A stretch of 32,266 nt of DNA, taken from positions 1 through 32,266 of the forward strand of contig JASMLW010000577.1 of NCBI GenBank assembly GCA_030748485.1, given 5' to 3'. Position numbers and translations under genes: made by a program. This DNA comes from Pirellulaceae bacterium (GTDB lineage: Bacteria > Planctomycetota > Planctomycetia > Pirellulales > Pirellulaceae). Each line of letters opens with the position of its first letter. Positions within the stretch are counted from its first letter, which is position 1. Positions 1 through 5,683 of the stretch are shown piece after piece. The notes beneath the pieces were generated by a model, which did no database searches, was not told the DNA's origin, and saw only the letters and a program-made list of their open reading frames with translations.

Positions 1-198
1 GGCGAGCCCCAGTCGCGACAGCAGTTGAACCAAGGCGGTCTCTTCCGGTGGCACGGCCCCGGCCGTCGATGCAAAGCAGAGCGGCAGCAAGCAGAGCGGC
101 AGCAAACTGAGCGGCAGCAAACTGAGCGGCAGCGCCGCGATCCAGCCGAAACGCCGGGTGGCGCGTCGCGATGAATGAGTTTGCGATGGGCGAGTCAT
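1..198 (-). CDS. Exported protein of unknown function (5' end only, runs off window)
   Basis: The reading frame starts at ATG 198 and is open to base 1 (66 codons), so only the N-terminus is visible. It begins MTRPSQTHSSRRATRRFGW, followed by a long Leu/Pro-rich hydrophobic stretch and then ...ASTAGAVPPEETALVQ, which reads as a signal peptide with cleavage near the ASTAGA segment. The hydrophobic core is made of four 15-bp tandem copies (71-130) encoding LPLSL/LPLCL units. It starts 12 bases after the stop of the preceding exbD, so it is probably the next gene of the ExbBD/VWA operon and may be a periplasmic partner. The mature domain is outside the window, so no function can be assigned. Confidence 0.65.
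   Translation of the reverse strand, partial: MTRPSQTHSSRRATRRFGWIAALPLSLLPLSLLPLCLLPLCFASTAGAVPPEETALVQLLSRLGLA
71..130. repeat. 15-bp tandem repeat, four copies, inside a signal-peptide coding region
   Basis: Units at 71-85, 86-100, 101-115 and 116-130; the last two are identical and the first two differ at a few bases. The unit length is a multiple of three, so the frame of the minus-strand gene is kept and its signal peptide is lengthened by whole LPLxL units. Confidence 0.9.
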
Positions 199-209
199 TG
201 GCGGCGTCC

Positions 210-632
210 CTACTCGGTGGACTTCGGCACATACGACACGGAGATGAAACCGGCCGACTTGCAGGCTTGGATGGCGGCGGCGGCCAGACCGAATGGAGCT
301 CCGTCACTGACGCGCACAAAAGCTCCGTCGGATTTGTTGTCAAACTGAGCCAGCACCTTGCGCAGCTCGGCTTGGTCGGTGAAGTCGCGGCCCCCAAGCT
401 GAAAAACGTACTCGCCGCCCACTTCGACGATCTCCACGATCGCCGGCTCCAGATCGCTCGCCGAACTCGTCTTGCTGCGAACTTGAGCCCCCGTTTCGAG
501 GTGCCGTTCGGTCTGCACAAAGCTGGAGGTCACCATGAAGAAAATCAACAACAGGAAGACGACGTCGATCATGCTGGTCATCGACAATTCGATCTTGCGG
601 TTGCGTTCGATTCGACGGCTGGTGAGTTTCAC
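210..632 (-). CDS. exbD: ExbD/TolR-family biopolymer transport protein (second copy)
   Basis: 140 aa, the usual length for ExbD/TolR. A basic N-terminus is followed by one transmembrane helix with the family signature MTSMIDVVFLLLIFF, where the Asp of MID corresponds to the proton-path aspartate of ExbD; the rest is a periplasmic domain. ExbD works with ExbB in the inner membrane to convert proton motive force into mechanical work on a TonB- or TolA-like partner. The start is GTG at 632 with no clear Shine-Dalgarno; the gene lies 29 bases after the first exbD, so it is probably co-translated or at least co-transcribed. Two different ExbD proteins beside one ExbB suggest a heteromeric stator. 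The family call is secure; the transported substrate or partner is not known. Confidence 0.93.
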   Translation of the reverse strand: MKLTSRRIERNRKIELSMTSMIDVVFLLLIFFMVTSSFVQTERHLETGAQVRSKTSSASDLEPAIVEIVEVGGEYVFQLGGRDFTDQAELRKVLAQFDNKSDGAFVRVSDGAPFGLAAAAIQACKSAGFISVSYVPKSTE

Positions 633-661
633 GTCAGTGGCTCGTGTTGGATAGTCACGAT

Positions 662-1078
662 TCAGCGAGGCACTTGCACGGTGACATAGATCTTGCTGAT
701 TCCCAATTGCCTGGCGGCGTCCACGATTTCGTTGGCAGTCTCACTCCGCGCGCCCCGGTCGCCGCGAAGAATCAATGTCATCTGCGTCGGGTCGTCGCCG
801 ACCGCCGCCAGATTGTTGGAAAACACTCCGATCAGCCGGTCGATCGACAACACCTTTCCCCCGACGACAATCTCGCCGTTCTGGCGCACGTTGACCGTCA
901 CCCTACCGTCCGCCTGATCTTCAGATCCTTCCTGCTGCGGCAACTGCAACCGCTCATGGTTAACTTTCGAGATCTGCGACACGGTCATGAAAAAGATGAT
1001 CAACAAGAACACGATGTCGATCATCGGCGTCATGTTCATGTCCGCCATCGTCGATCTGCGTCGTTTCGTCAGTCGCAT
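662..1078 (-). CDS. exbD: ExbD/TolR-family biopolymer transport protein (first copy)
   Basis: 138 aa with a short basic N-terminus (MRLTKRRRSTMADMNM), a single transmembrane helix carrying the ExbD motif MTPMIDIVFLLIIFFM with its conserved Asp, and a periplasmic domain with the usual '...LRGDRGA...' region near the end. ATG 1078 is preceded by GGAG with a 7-base spacer, a good ribosome binding site. The gene starts 20 bases after the ExbB stop. It shares the helix motif with its neighbour, but the periplasmic parts are clearly different, so the two are paralogues of some age and not a recent duplication. Role: proton-driven energiser with ExbB. Confidence 0.93.
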   Translation of the reverse strand: MRLTKRRRSTMADMNMTPMIDIVFLLIIFFMTVSQISKVNHERLQLPQQEGSEDQADGRVTVNVRQNGEIVVGGKVLSIDRLIGVFSNNLAAVGDDPTQMTLILRGDRGARSETANEIVDAARQLGISKIYVTVQVPR

Positions 1079-1098
1079 GATTACACTCCGCGGCGGGA

Positions 1099-1911
1099 TT
1101 ATTTTCGCCGACCCAACGGCATCATGATCTGTTCAACCCGCTTCCCCGCTTCCGAGATGATCGAGTCGATCTTGTTGCGGAAGAAGCTGTGCGCGATCAT
1201 GGCTGGAATGGCCACGACAAGTCCCATCAGAGTCGTCACCAGCGCCTGGCCGATGCCGCCCGCCAACTTGTCGGGTGTCGCCATGTCCTCGGTGGCGATC
1301 GTGTTGAACGCGCGGATCATGCCGAGCACGGTTCCGGTGAGCCCGAGCATGGGGGCGATCGAGCCGATCAGGCCGAGTACTTCTGTTTTGCGGTAGAGCC
1401 GGCCGGTTTGGTCTTCGCCCGCCTCCTCGACCGCCGCCTTGTACTCGGCGAAACCGAACTCGGACGACTTGTAACGCTCCAACCCAGCTAACACGATCTG
1501 GGAGATCATTGACGAATTGTCGCTCGCCAAACACGACTCAATCGCCTCGTCGATGCGGCCCTGCTGGATCAACTCGTCTTGCTCGTCCATCACGTGATCG
1601 GGCATCAGCACGCCTTTGCGTATCGACAGCGAGTGCTCGACGATAAACGCGACCGCCACGATCGACAGGACGAAGATCAGCAGAGCGATGAAGCCGCCGT
1701 CGATCACCGTGTCGAGCAGAGTCCGCTCCTTCGACTCGTCGCCGCCCGCGTTGGCGGCGGGGCTGGAGCCGGGATCGGAAAGATCTTCGGTCAGCTCATC
1801 TTGAGCGAGCGCGGGCCGCCACGCGATGGGCGACGCGGCGAACCAGAACGCCCCGATGATCATGATCCAAACGGCCGCGCGGCCCGACGCGCTCGTGTAT
1901 CCCCAACTCAT
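1099..1911 (-). CDS. exbB: MotA/TolQ/ExbB-family proton channel with N-terminal signal segment
   Basis: 270 aa from ATG 1911, which has a strong GAGGTGGAG ribosome site; the frame can be extended to a TTG at 1950 but that start has no ribosome site. An N-terminal hydrophobic segment ending PALAQ looks like a cleavable signal peptide and is followed by an acidic, Gly/Ser-rich periplasmic stretch (about residues 37-65). Three further helices follow: FIALLIFVLSIVAVAFIVEH, the conserved GLTGTVLGMI helix, and ALVTTLMGLVVAIPAMIAH. A charged cytoplasmic loop (about 105-170) separates the first from the last two, as in ExbB/TolQ. The extra signal segment is seen in a subset of ExbB proteins. Neighbours are two ExbD genes downstream and a VWA gene upstream, so it probably powers that complex. 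Confidence 0.93.
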   Translation of the reverse strand: MSWGYTSASGRAAVWIMIIGAFWFAASPIAWRPALAQDELTEDLSDPGSSPAANAGGDESKERTLLDTVIDGGFIALLIFVLSIVAVAFIVEHSLSIRKGVLMPDHVMDEQDELIQQGRIDEAIESCLASDNSSMISQIVLAGLERYKSSEFGFAEYKAAVEEAGEDQTGRLYRKTEVLGLIGSIAPMLGLTGTVLGMIRAFNTIATEDMATPDKLAGGIGQALVTTLMGLVVAIPAMIAHSFFRNKIDSIISEAGKRVEQIMMPLGRRK

Positions 1912-1980
1912 GGTCTCCACCTCTCGATCTACATCCGGGGTATGCTTCAATTTGTCGCATTGTCGTTGATTCAGTGCTTC

Positions 1981-2025
1981 CGAGTTATTCAGAGTTATTC
2001 AGAGTCACTCAGAGTTATTCAGAGT
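1981..2025. repeat. 10-bp tandem repeat, four copies, inside the ExbBD operon
   Basis: Four units of the type agagttattc lie end to end (1981-1990, 1991-2000, 2001-2010, 2011-2020; the third has two changes), flanked by a direct repeat of agtgcttc on each side (about 1973 and 2029). It sits in the 173-base gap between the stop of the exported repeat protein and the exbB start, the only sizeable gap in the operon. It could affect message folding or host a promoter, but neither is shown. Confidence 0.85.
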
Positions 2026-2084
2026 GCAGTGCTTCAAGGTTCTTTCGTTTCAGGACGCCGCGCGGCGTTCATCGTCGCCACACA

Positions 2085-3191
2085 TTATTCATCGGTCGCC
2101 GGCGGGGGCCGCTTGCCCTTGGTGATTTTCAGGGCGTGATACGTTTGACCGTAGCCATCCAAGAGTTCTCGGCGGACGGCGACCGCACCGCGGGCGTCCT
2201 TCATCGCGTTGAGCGTCACCATGACGCGGTGCAGACCAGCGGCCGACAGATCCGGTTGCGACTCGCCGTAGGAAGCCGGCAGCCGCAATAGATCCAACAG
2301 GCCCGCTTGCCGCACGGCTGGCGATGGCGAGGATGTCCGCGCGACGCCCAGCCAGTAGAGCGCCTGGGGGCGCTGAGCGCTGTTGAGCAAAGGCTGCAGC
2401 AGCGCTTCGGCCGCCGCCAACCGCTCGGCCGCCAGTTCGCGTTGAGCCAACACCAGCTGGCGATGCAATTCAAGATTCGCCGTCGGATACGGCGACTCGC
2501 CAATCGCCTGCATGGCGCGATCCTGGTCGCCCGCGGCCAACGCCAGCGAGCCGAAGTAGATGCGGACTCCAGTCGGACGCGGCGTCTTCATCTGAGTGAT
2601 CGCCTGGTAGACTGGCTCGAGCGCGTCTTTGGCTAGCCGGCTATCGAACCAAACCGGCTGCAGATCCGGCGTCAGGCCCGTTGCCTTGTCGATCTTCAGC
2701 GTCCTCTCGCCCGGCAACGGCAACCTGTCGACGTCGCGCTTGCGGAGCAATTCGAAACAGCGAAGGTACGGTTCCAGGGCCAGTTCGCGCTTACCCTCCG
2801 CCAAGCGACCCCACATCAAAGACTGAAACACCAAGTAGGCCGTGTCGCTGGTGCGCGATGCGTACCTCCCGTGAATGGCTTCGGCGTGAGTTGTCAGTTC
2901 GCGATAATCGCCGACTCGCAGCAAGTGGCGGAGCCGGTAGAGATGCCCGCCGACTTCCTGCAGCAGTTGATTGAACTTCTCCTGACCATTGTCGAGCTTC
3001 GCCTGTTCGATCTGATCCAACGTAATCACTCGGCCGCTCTTCAGTTTCACGCCGTCCTCGTCAAACGACACGACCTCCACGTCGCGGATCACATCCTGAT
3101 TTCGCAACACGATGTGGTCCCCGCGGCCGGTGCGCGGCGCGAGCCAGCACAAAACGGCGGCCAGCAATGCCAGTCTAAAACCTGTCGACAT
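2085..3191 (-). CDS. Exported TPR-like protein of the ExbBD operon
   Basis: 368 aa. The N-terminus is a signal peptide (hydrophobic LALLAAVLCWLAP, then RTGRGDH). A small beta-rich segment follows (residues ~25-65: HIVLRNQDVIRDVEVVSFDEDGV... with 'KSGRVITLDQI'), of the kind seen in planctomycete exported proteins. The rest is helical with a TPR-like pattern: repeated Ala/Leu-rich helices such as LALAAGDQDRAMQAI and ERLAAAEALLQPLL. ATG 3191 lies inside the end of the upstream VWA gene (17-base overlap), with a GGAAAG ribosome site 7 bases upstream, so the two are translationally coupled. It probably acts in the periplasm as a protein-binding partner of the VWA/ExbBD complex. No catalytic motif seen. 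The TPR call is by helix pattern only. Confidence 0.8.
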   Translation of the reverse strand: MSTGFRLALLAAVLCWLAPRTGRGDHIVLRNQDVIRDVEVVSFDEDGVKLKSGRVITLDQIEQAKLDNGQEKFNQLLQEVGGHLYRLRHLLRVGDYRELTTHAEAIHGRYASRTSDTAYLVFQSLMWGRLAEGKRELALEPYLRCFELLRKRDVDRLPLPGERTLKIDKATGLTPDLQPVWFDSRLAKDALEPVYQAITQMKTPRPTGVRIYFGSLALAAGDQDRAMQAIGESPYPTANLELHRQLVLAQRELAAERLAAAEALLQPLLNSAQRPQALYWLGVARTSSPSPAVRQAGLLDLLRLPASYGESQPDLSAAGLHRVMVTLNAMKDARGAVAVRRELLDGYGQTYHALKITKGKRPPPATDE

Positions 3192-4125
3192 GTCGGTACT
3201 TTCCGCCGGAGTCTCTGGCGATCCGCATCATCAGATGTTCAGACGAGCGATCGAGAAACGAGATCGTGTGAATCGTGACGCGGCGGCCGCGCGAATTCAA
3301 ATCGTCGACGGCGCCGGGAACGTGTTTGTGAAAAAGACCGTCGGTCATGAAGAAGATAACGTCGGGCCGGGGCTTCATCGCCAGAGCTTGCCGAAACGCC
3401 GGCAGCGGAGCCGTGCTGCCCCCCGCTGATATCGAGCGGACAAACTCGGACGCCTCGCCCTTGTTGCGGGCGGCGCTCCCCCAGTCGGTGATAGGGAAAC
3501 TGTCCGCTCGGCTCGAGAAGAAAAACAGCCGAAAACGAGATCCGCCGTGCAGACGGCCGAGAGTCTTCTCGACTTCCTGCTTGAGGAAGTTGATCTTGCC
3601 GCCCGCCATGCTCCCCGATCGGTCCGCGATGATGCAGATGCGATTGCCCTGCCCCTGCACTCCCATGAAGCTGACGCCCTTGCCCAACGCGCCGCCCCCG
3701 CCGCCGATCTCGCCGACCGCGCCGCCGCCCTGAAAAACGTCACCGGCCGGAATCCCGATGTCGGAAACTTCGAACTGGCCCGCGGACGCCACCGGGTCGG
3801 CCACCTCCAGCGTGTCGGATCCCGAGTCGCTCGGCGCCTCCAACTCGAATTCGTCCGCCGCCGCGTCCTCCAGCGGCGCTGAAACCATCACCGGAATGGT
3901 CACCTCGAACTGCGCCGGCTCGTCGACCTGCGGACGGTGGATCGTGTAGAGCGCCAGACCGAGCAACAGAGCCAAGTGCCCGACCACCGATAGACCTGTT
4001 GATAGACTGCCACGCAACCAATCCCAAGCGCGGTGGACGCCGGATGGTTCAACGCCGACTTGCCTCTCATCCAGATTTGAAGGGGAGGCGTGAGTGGTTG
4101 CTTCGACTCTCAACGAATGGTCCAA
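3175..4125 (-). CDS. VWA-domain protein with TonB-like N-terminal membrane helix
   Basis: 316 aa from TTG 4125 (no ATG is available upstream of the helix; a later TTG at residue 37 is also possible). Layout: charged N-terminus (1-40), one transmembrane helix (~43-62, LSVVGHLALLLGLALYTIH), a segment resembling the TonB post-helix region (PAQFEVTIPVMVSAP, 70-84), an acidic linker, a Gly-rich stretch (133-150) and a C-terminal VWA domain. The metal-ion-dependent adhesion site is intact: D168-R-S170-G-S172, later GGSTAP and FFMTDG. The helix has S46-x3-H50, the same spacing as the Ser and His in the helix of E. coli TonB that contact ExbB/D. First gene of the operon with ExbB and two ExbD; the likely role is the moving partner that presents a VWA domain in the periplasm. 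The TonB comparison is from memory, not an alignment run. Confidence 0.88.
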   Translation of the reverse strand: MDHSLRVEATTHASPSNLDERQVGVEPSGVHRAWDWLRGSLSTGLSVVGHLALLLGLALYTIHRPQVDEPAQFEVTIPVMVSAPLEDAAADEFELEAPSDSGSDTLEVADPVASAGQFEVSDIGIPAGDVFQGGGAVGEIGGGGGALGKGVSFMGVQGQGNRICIIADRSGSMAGGKINFLKQEVEKTLGRLHGGSRFRLFFFSSRADSFPITDWGSAARNKGEASEFVRSISAGGSTAPLPAFRQALAMKPRPDVIFFMTDGLFHKHVPGAVDDLNSRGRRVTIHTISFLDRSSEHLMMRIARDSGGKYRHVDRF

Positions 4126-4210
4126 CGCGGCGCCTAAGCGCTCTCGCGAATCCCCGTGGATGCGATGAAGTGACTGGTCCCACGACCGGGCGAAATGCGA
4201 TCCTCAACGC

Positions 4211-4322
4211 CAGTGGCTGTGCCACACACAATGCGAGCTACCGCTCGGTAGGCGTTCGCCCGCTCCCGTTGGTCGCTGGAATCGATCGAGAGAAGTTCCG
4301 AACCCCCCCCCACGCCAAATGT
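4211..4322 (-). repeat. Dispersed ~110-bp palindromic intergenic repeat, copy A
   Basis: Matches copy E at 24762-24874 along most of its length in the same orientation and copies C and D in the opposite orientation. Contains hairpin 1 (GTGGC/GCCAC, loop TGT), hairpin 2 (CTACCG-CT-CGGTAG) and the shared core CGCTCCCGTTGGTCGCTGG followed by AATCGATCGAG. Its 3' end is degraded by a run of C. Confidence 0.85.
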
Positions 4323-4432
4323 GGCACGCGCCACCCAAGTCGAGCTACCGTTCGGTGATTGTTTACCCGCTTTGGTGGGTCGCTGGAATTGGAACTAGTT
4401 ACCTCCCGGATCTCCAACGCCATCCCGAACGC
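4321..4432 (-). repeat. Dispersed palindromic intergenic repeat, copy B (diverged, tandem to A)
   Basis: Begins directly where copy A ends. Keeps GTGGC-ACGC-GCCAC (hairpin 1), GAGCTACCGTTCGGT (hairpin 2, partly decayed), GGTCGCTGGAATTGGAA in the core and the CCAACGCCA terminus. Clearly older than the other copies. Confidence 0.7.
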
Positions 4433-4512
4433 TGGCGTCGCTCCCATCCTATGAAGCGGCCAGCGGACCGTCAAGAATTCCAGCCAACCTCAAGCGACGT
4501 TGGGTGTTGCGC

Positions 4513-4965
4513 CTACGGCGTCACAGCGCGGAACGCATTGCGAATCGGCTGTCCTCGCACATAGACCTTCGGACGCACGATGACATCCGGACGTCCCACG
4601 ACCACCGGCCCCGGACCATACGCGACGATCGCCGGCCGCGCGACGACGATCGGAGGTCGTTGAACAATGTAACGATCCACCACGACGCGAGACCCGACCG
4701 GGGCTCGATAGACAGCCTGCGCTTCCAATACGGGCCGCGCGACAACAATGGGCGCCGCCCGCACGGGTGTCGGCACAATGTAGTGCGGCGAAACATACGC
4801 CGGAGCGACGTAGGTGGGCACAGACCTCACGACAACGCGCGGCGCCGGCACATAGGCGGGAACCACATACCTGCCACGTGTTCGGTAAACGACCACTTGA
4901 GCCTGTCCTTCAACGGTCGACAGAGCTCCCACCAAAACGACAACGGCCAAAACGGATCCACGCAT
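4513..4965 (-). CDS. Small exported Val/Pro/Arg-rich low-complexity protein
   Basis: 150 aa from ATG 4965, chosen because GAGGAG lies about 7 bases upstream; a second ATG at 4971 is too close to that site, and the 5079 start adds a non-signal leader. A signal peptide (MRGSVLAVVVLVGALSTVEGQA) is followed by an almost purely low-complexity mature part rich in V, P, R, A and Y, with repeated short motifs such as APRVVVRSVP, RAAPIVVARP and QRPPIVVARP. No Cys and no enzymatic motif. Such a chain may be a surface or matrix-type structural protein; this is inference from composition only. It stands alone on the minus strand, upstream of the repeat-filled gap. Confidence 0.75.
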   Translation of the reverse strand: MRGSVLAVVVLVGALSTVEGQAQVVVYRTRGRYVVPAYVPAPRVVVRSVPTYVAPAYVSPHYIVPTPVRAAPIVVARPVLEAQAVYRAPVGSRVVVDRYIVQRPPIVVARPAIVAYGPGPVVVGRPDVIVRPKVYVRGQPIRNAFRAVTP

Positions 4966-4983
4966 CACCATTCTCCTCTTCCT

Positions 4984-5011
4984 GATTCCATTTGAACGAT
5001 TCCATTTGAAC
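4984..5011. repeat. 14-bp perfect tandem duplication
   Basis: gattccatttgaac occurs at 4984-4997 and again at 4998-5011, in the leader of the Val/Pro-rich protein gene. Confidence 0.95.
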
Positions 5012-5180
5012 GCCAATTTCGCACGCCCAGCATACCATCCGAGCAGCCAGACCCCCAGTGTCTGGACAAACACCCTCATTTATCTATCCCTCCATCTCGA
5101 CCTTCCATCTCAGCCCGAGAAGCAAAGAAATTGGGCCAATCGAACGGCAGACGGGTGAAAAGTCATCGCATTTACCCCCA

Positions 5181-5208
5181 TTGACGCTGTCAACCTAACC
5201 CCTAGACT
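5181..5208 (+). promoter_or_regulatory. Possible sigma-70-type promoter for the 5268 gene
   Basis: TTGACG (5181-5186), a 16-base spacer, then TAGACT (5203-5208). The -35 matches consensus at five of six positions and the -10 at four of six; it is 60 bases before the ATG of a small exported protein with its own ribosome site. Pattern match only. Confidence 0.4.
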
Positions 5209-5267
5209 CAACCCCTTTCCCACCTAGCCTTCCCACTCTATCGGCCTGTCGATGAAAGGAGCTCCCC

Positions 5268-5528
5268 ATGTTGAAGTACTTTGTTCTTGGGGCGGTTGTC
5301 GCAGTTTCTCTGTTCCCCGCGACTGCTGAAGCGCGGCGACTGCGGCGACGCGGATGCCCCAACGGCCAGTGCGCTGTTGCAGCGCCTGCGCTGAAGACGT
5401 TCAGTGAAGTGGCGGAAGAAGAAGAAGCCGCGAACGAAGCGACGAGCGAGGAGACCATCGAGACGACGACGACGAATGAGACGACAGCGAGAACGGCGCG
5501 GCGATTCCGCTGGCTGCGGCGCAGCTAA
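5268..5528 (+). CDS. Small exported protein with Arg-rich and Glu/Thr-rich segments
   Basis: 86 aa. ATG 5268 has AAGGAG 8 bases upstream. Signal peptide MLKYFVLGAVVAVSLFPATAEA, then an Arg-rich patch with two Cys (RRLRRRGCPNGQCAV), an acidic Glu/Ala/Thr stretch (EVAEEEEAANEATSEETIE), a Thr-rich segment and a basic end RRFRWLRRS. The charge pattern, basic-acidic-basic, is unusual for so small a protein. A strong terminator follows 25 bases after the stop, so it is a single-gene transcript. I do not recognise a family; two Cys in CPNGQC could form a disulfide or bind a metal. Confidence 0.75.
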   Translation: MLKYFVLGAVVAVSLFPATAEARRLRRRGCPNGQCAVAAPALKTFSEVAEEEEAANEATSEETIETTTTNETTARTARRFRWLRRS

Positions 5529-5553
5529 CGAGAGCTCGATGATCCGGGGCGCG

Positions 5554-5583
5554 GGAGAGCCATTTCGGCTCTCCTTTCTCTTT
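5554..5583 (+). terminator. Intrinsic terminator after the 5268-5528 gene
   Basis: Perfect 8-bp stem GGAGAGCC (5554-5561) / GGCTCTCC (5567-5574) with a 5-base loop, followed directly by TTTCTCTTT. It separates the small exported protein gene from the selenoprotein gene. Confidence 0.8.
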
Positions 5584-5683
5584 GCGCTCAAATGTATTCA
5601 AATAGCGTGCCCTGTGATGGGAGGCGCGGCTCGCGCGGCTCCATCATTCTTCCATCTATCCCTTGTCTCGCGGGAGACCGACG

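Larger units (their letters stand above)
4126..4512. other. Gene-free region filled by repeat copies
   Basis: No convincing gene. The stretch carries two tandem copies (A and B) of the dispersed palindromic repeat, plus a further truncated end around 4185-4212 that closes with the same CAACGCCA terminus. It also must contain the promoter of the VWA/ExbBD operon, which starts at 4125, and the 3' end region of the gene at 4513-4965; no clear -35/-10 pair stands out. Confidence 0.7.

Noticed and set aside
71-130. Tandem repeats as a CRISPR array
   Set aside because: Units of 15 bp without spacers, in coding sequence; no cas genes.
171-689. Plus-strand frames opposite the exbD genes
   Set aside because: The minus strand has clear ExbD motifs; the plus-strand products are low-complexity His/Asp-rich shadows.
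5047-5065. Hairpin CCAGAC/GTCTGG in the 4966-5267 leader region
   Set aside because: Six-bp stem with no T-run and no clear tie to a gene; likely chance in this GC-rich DNA.
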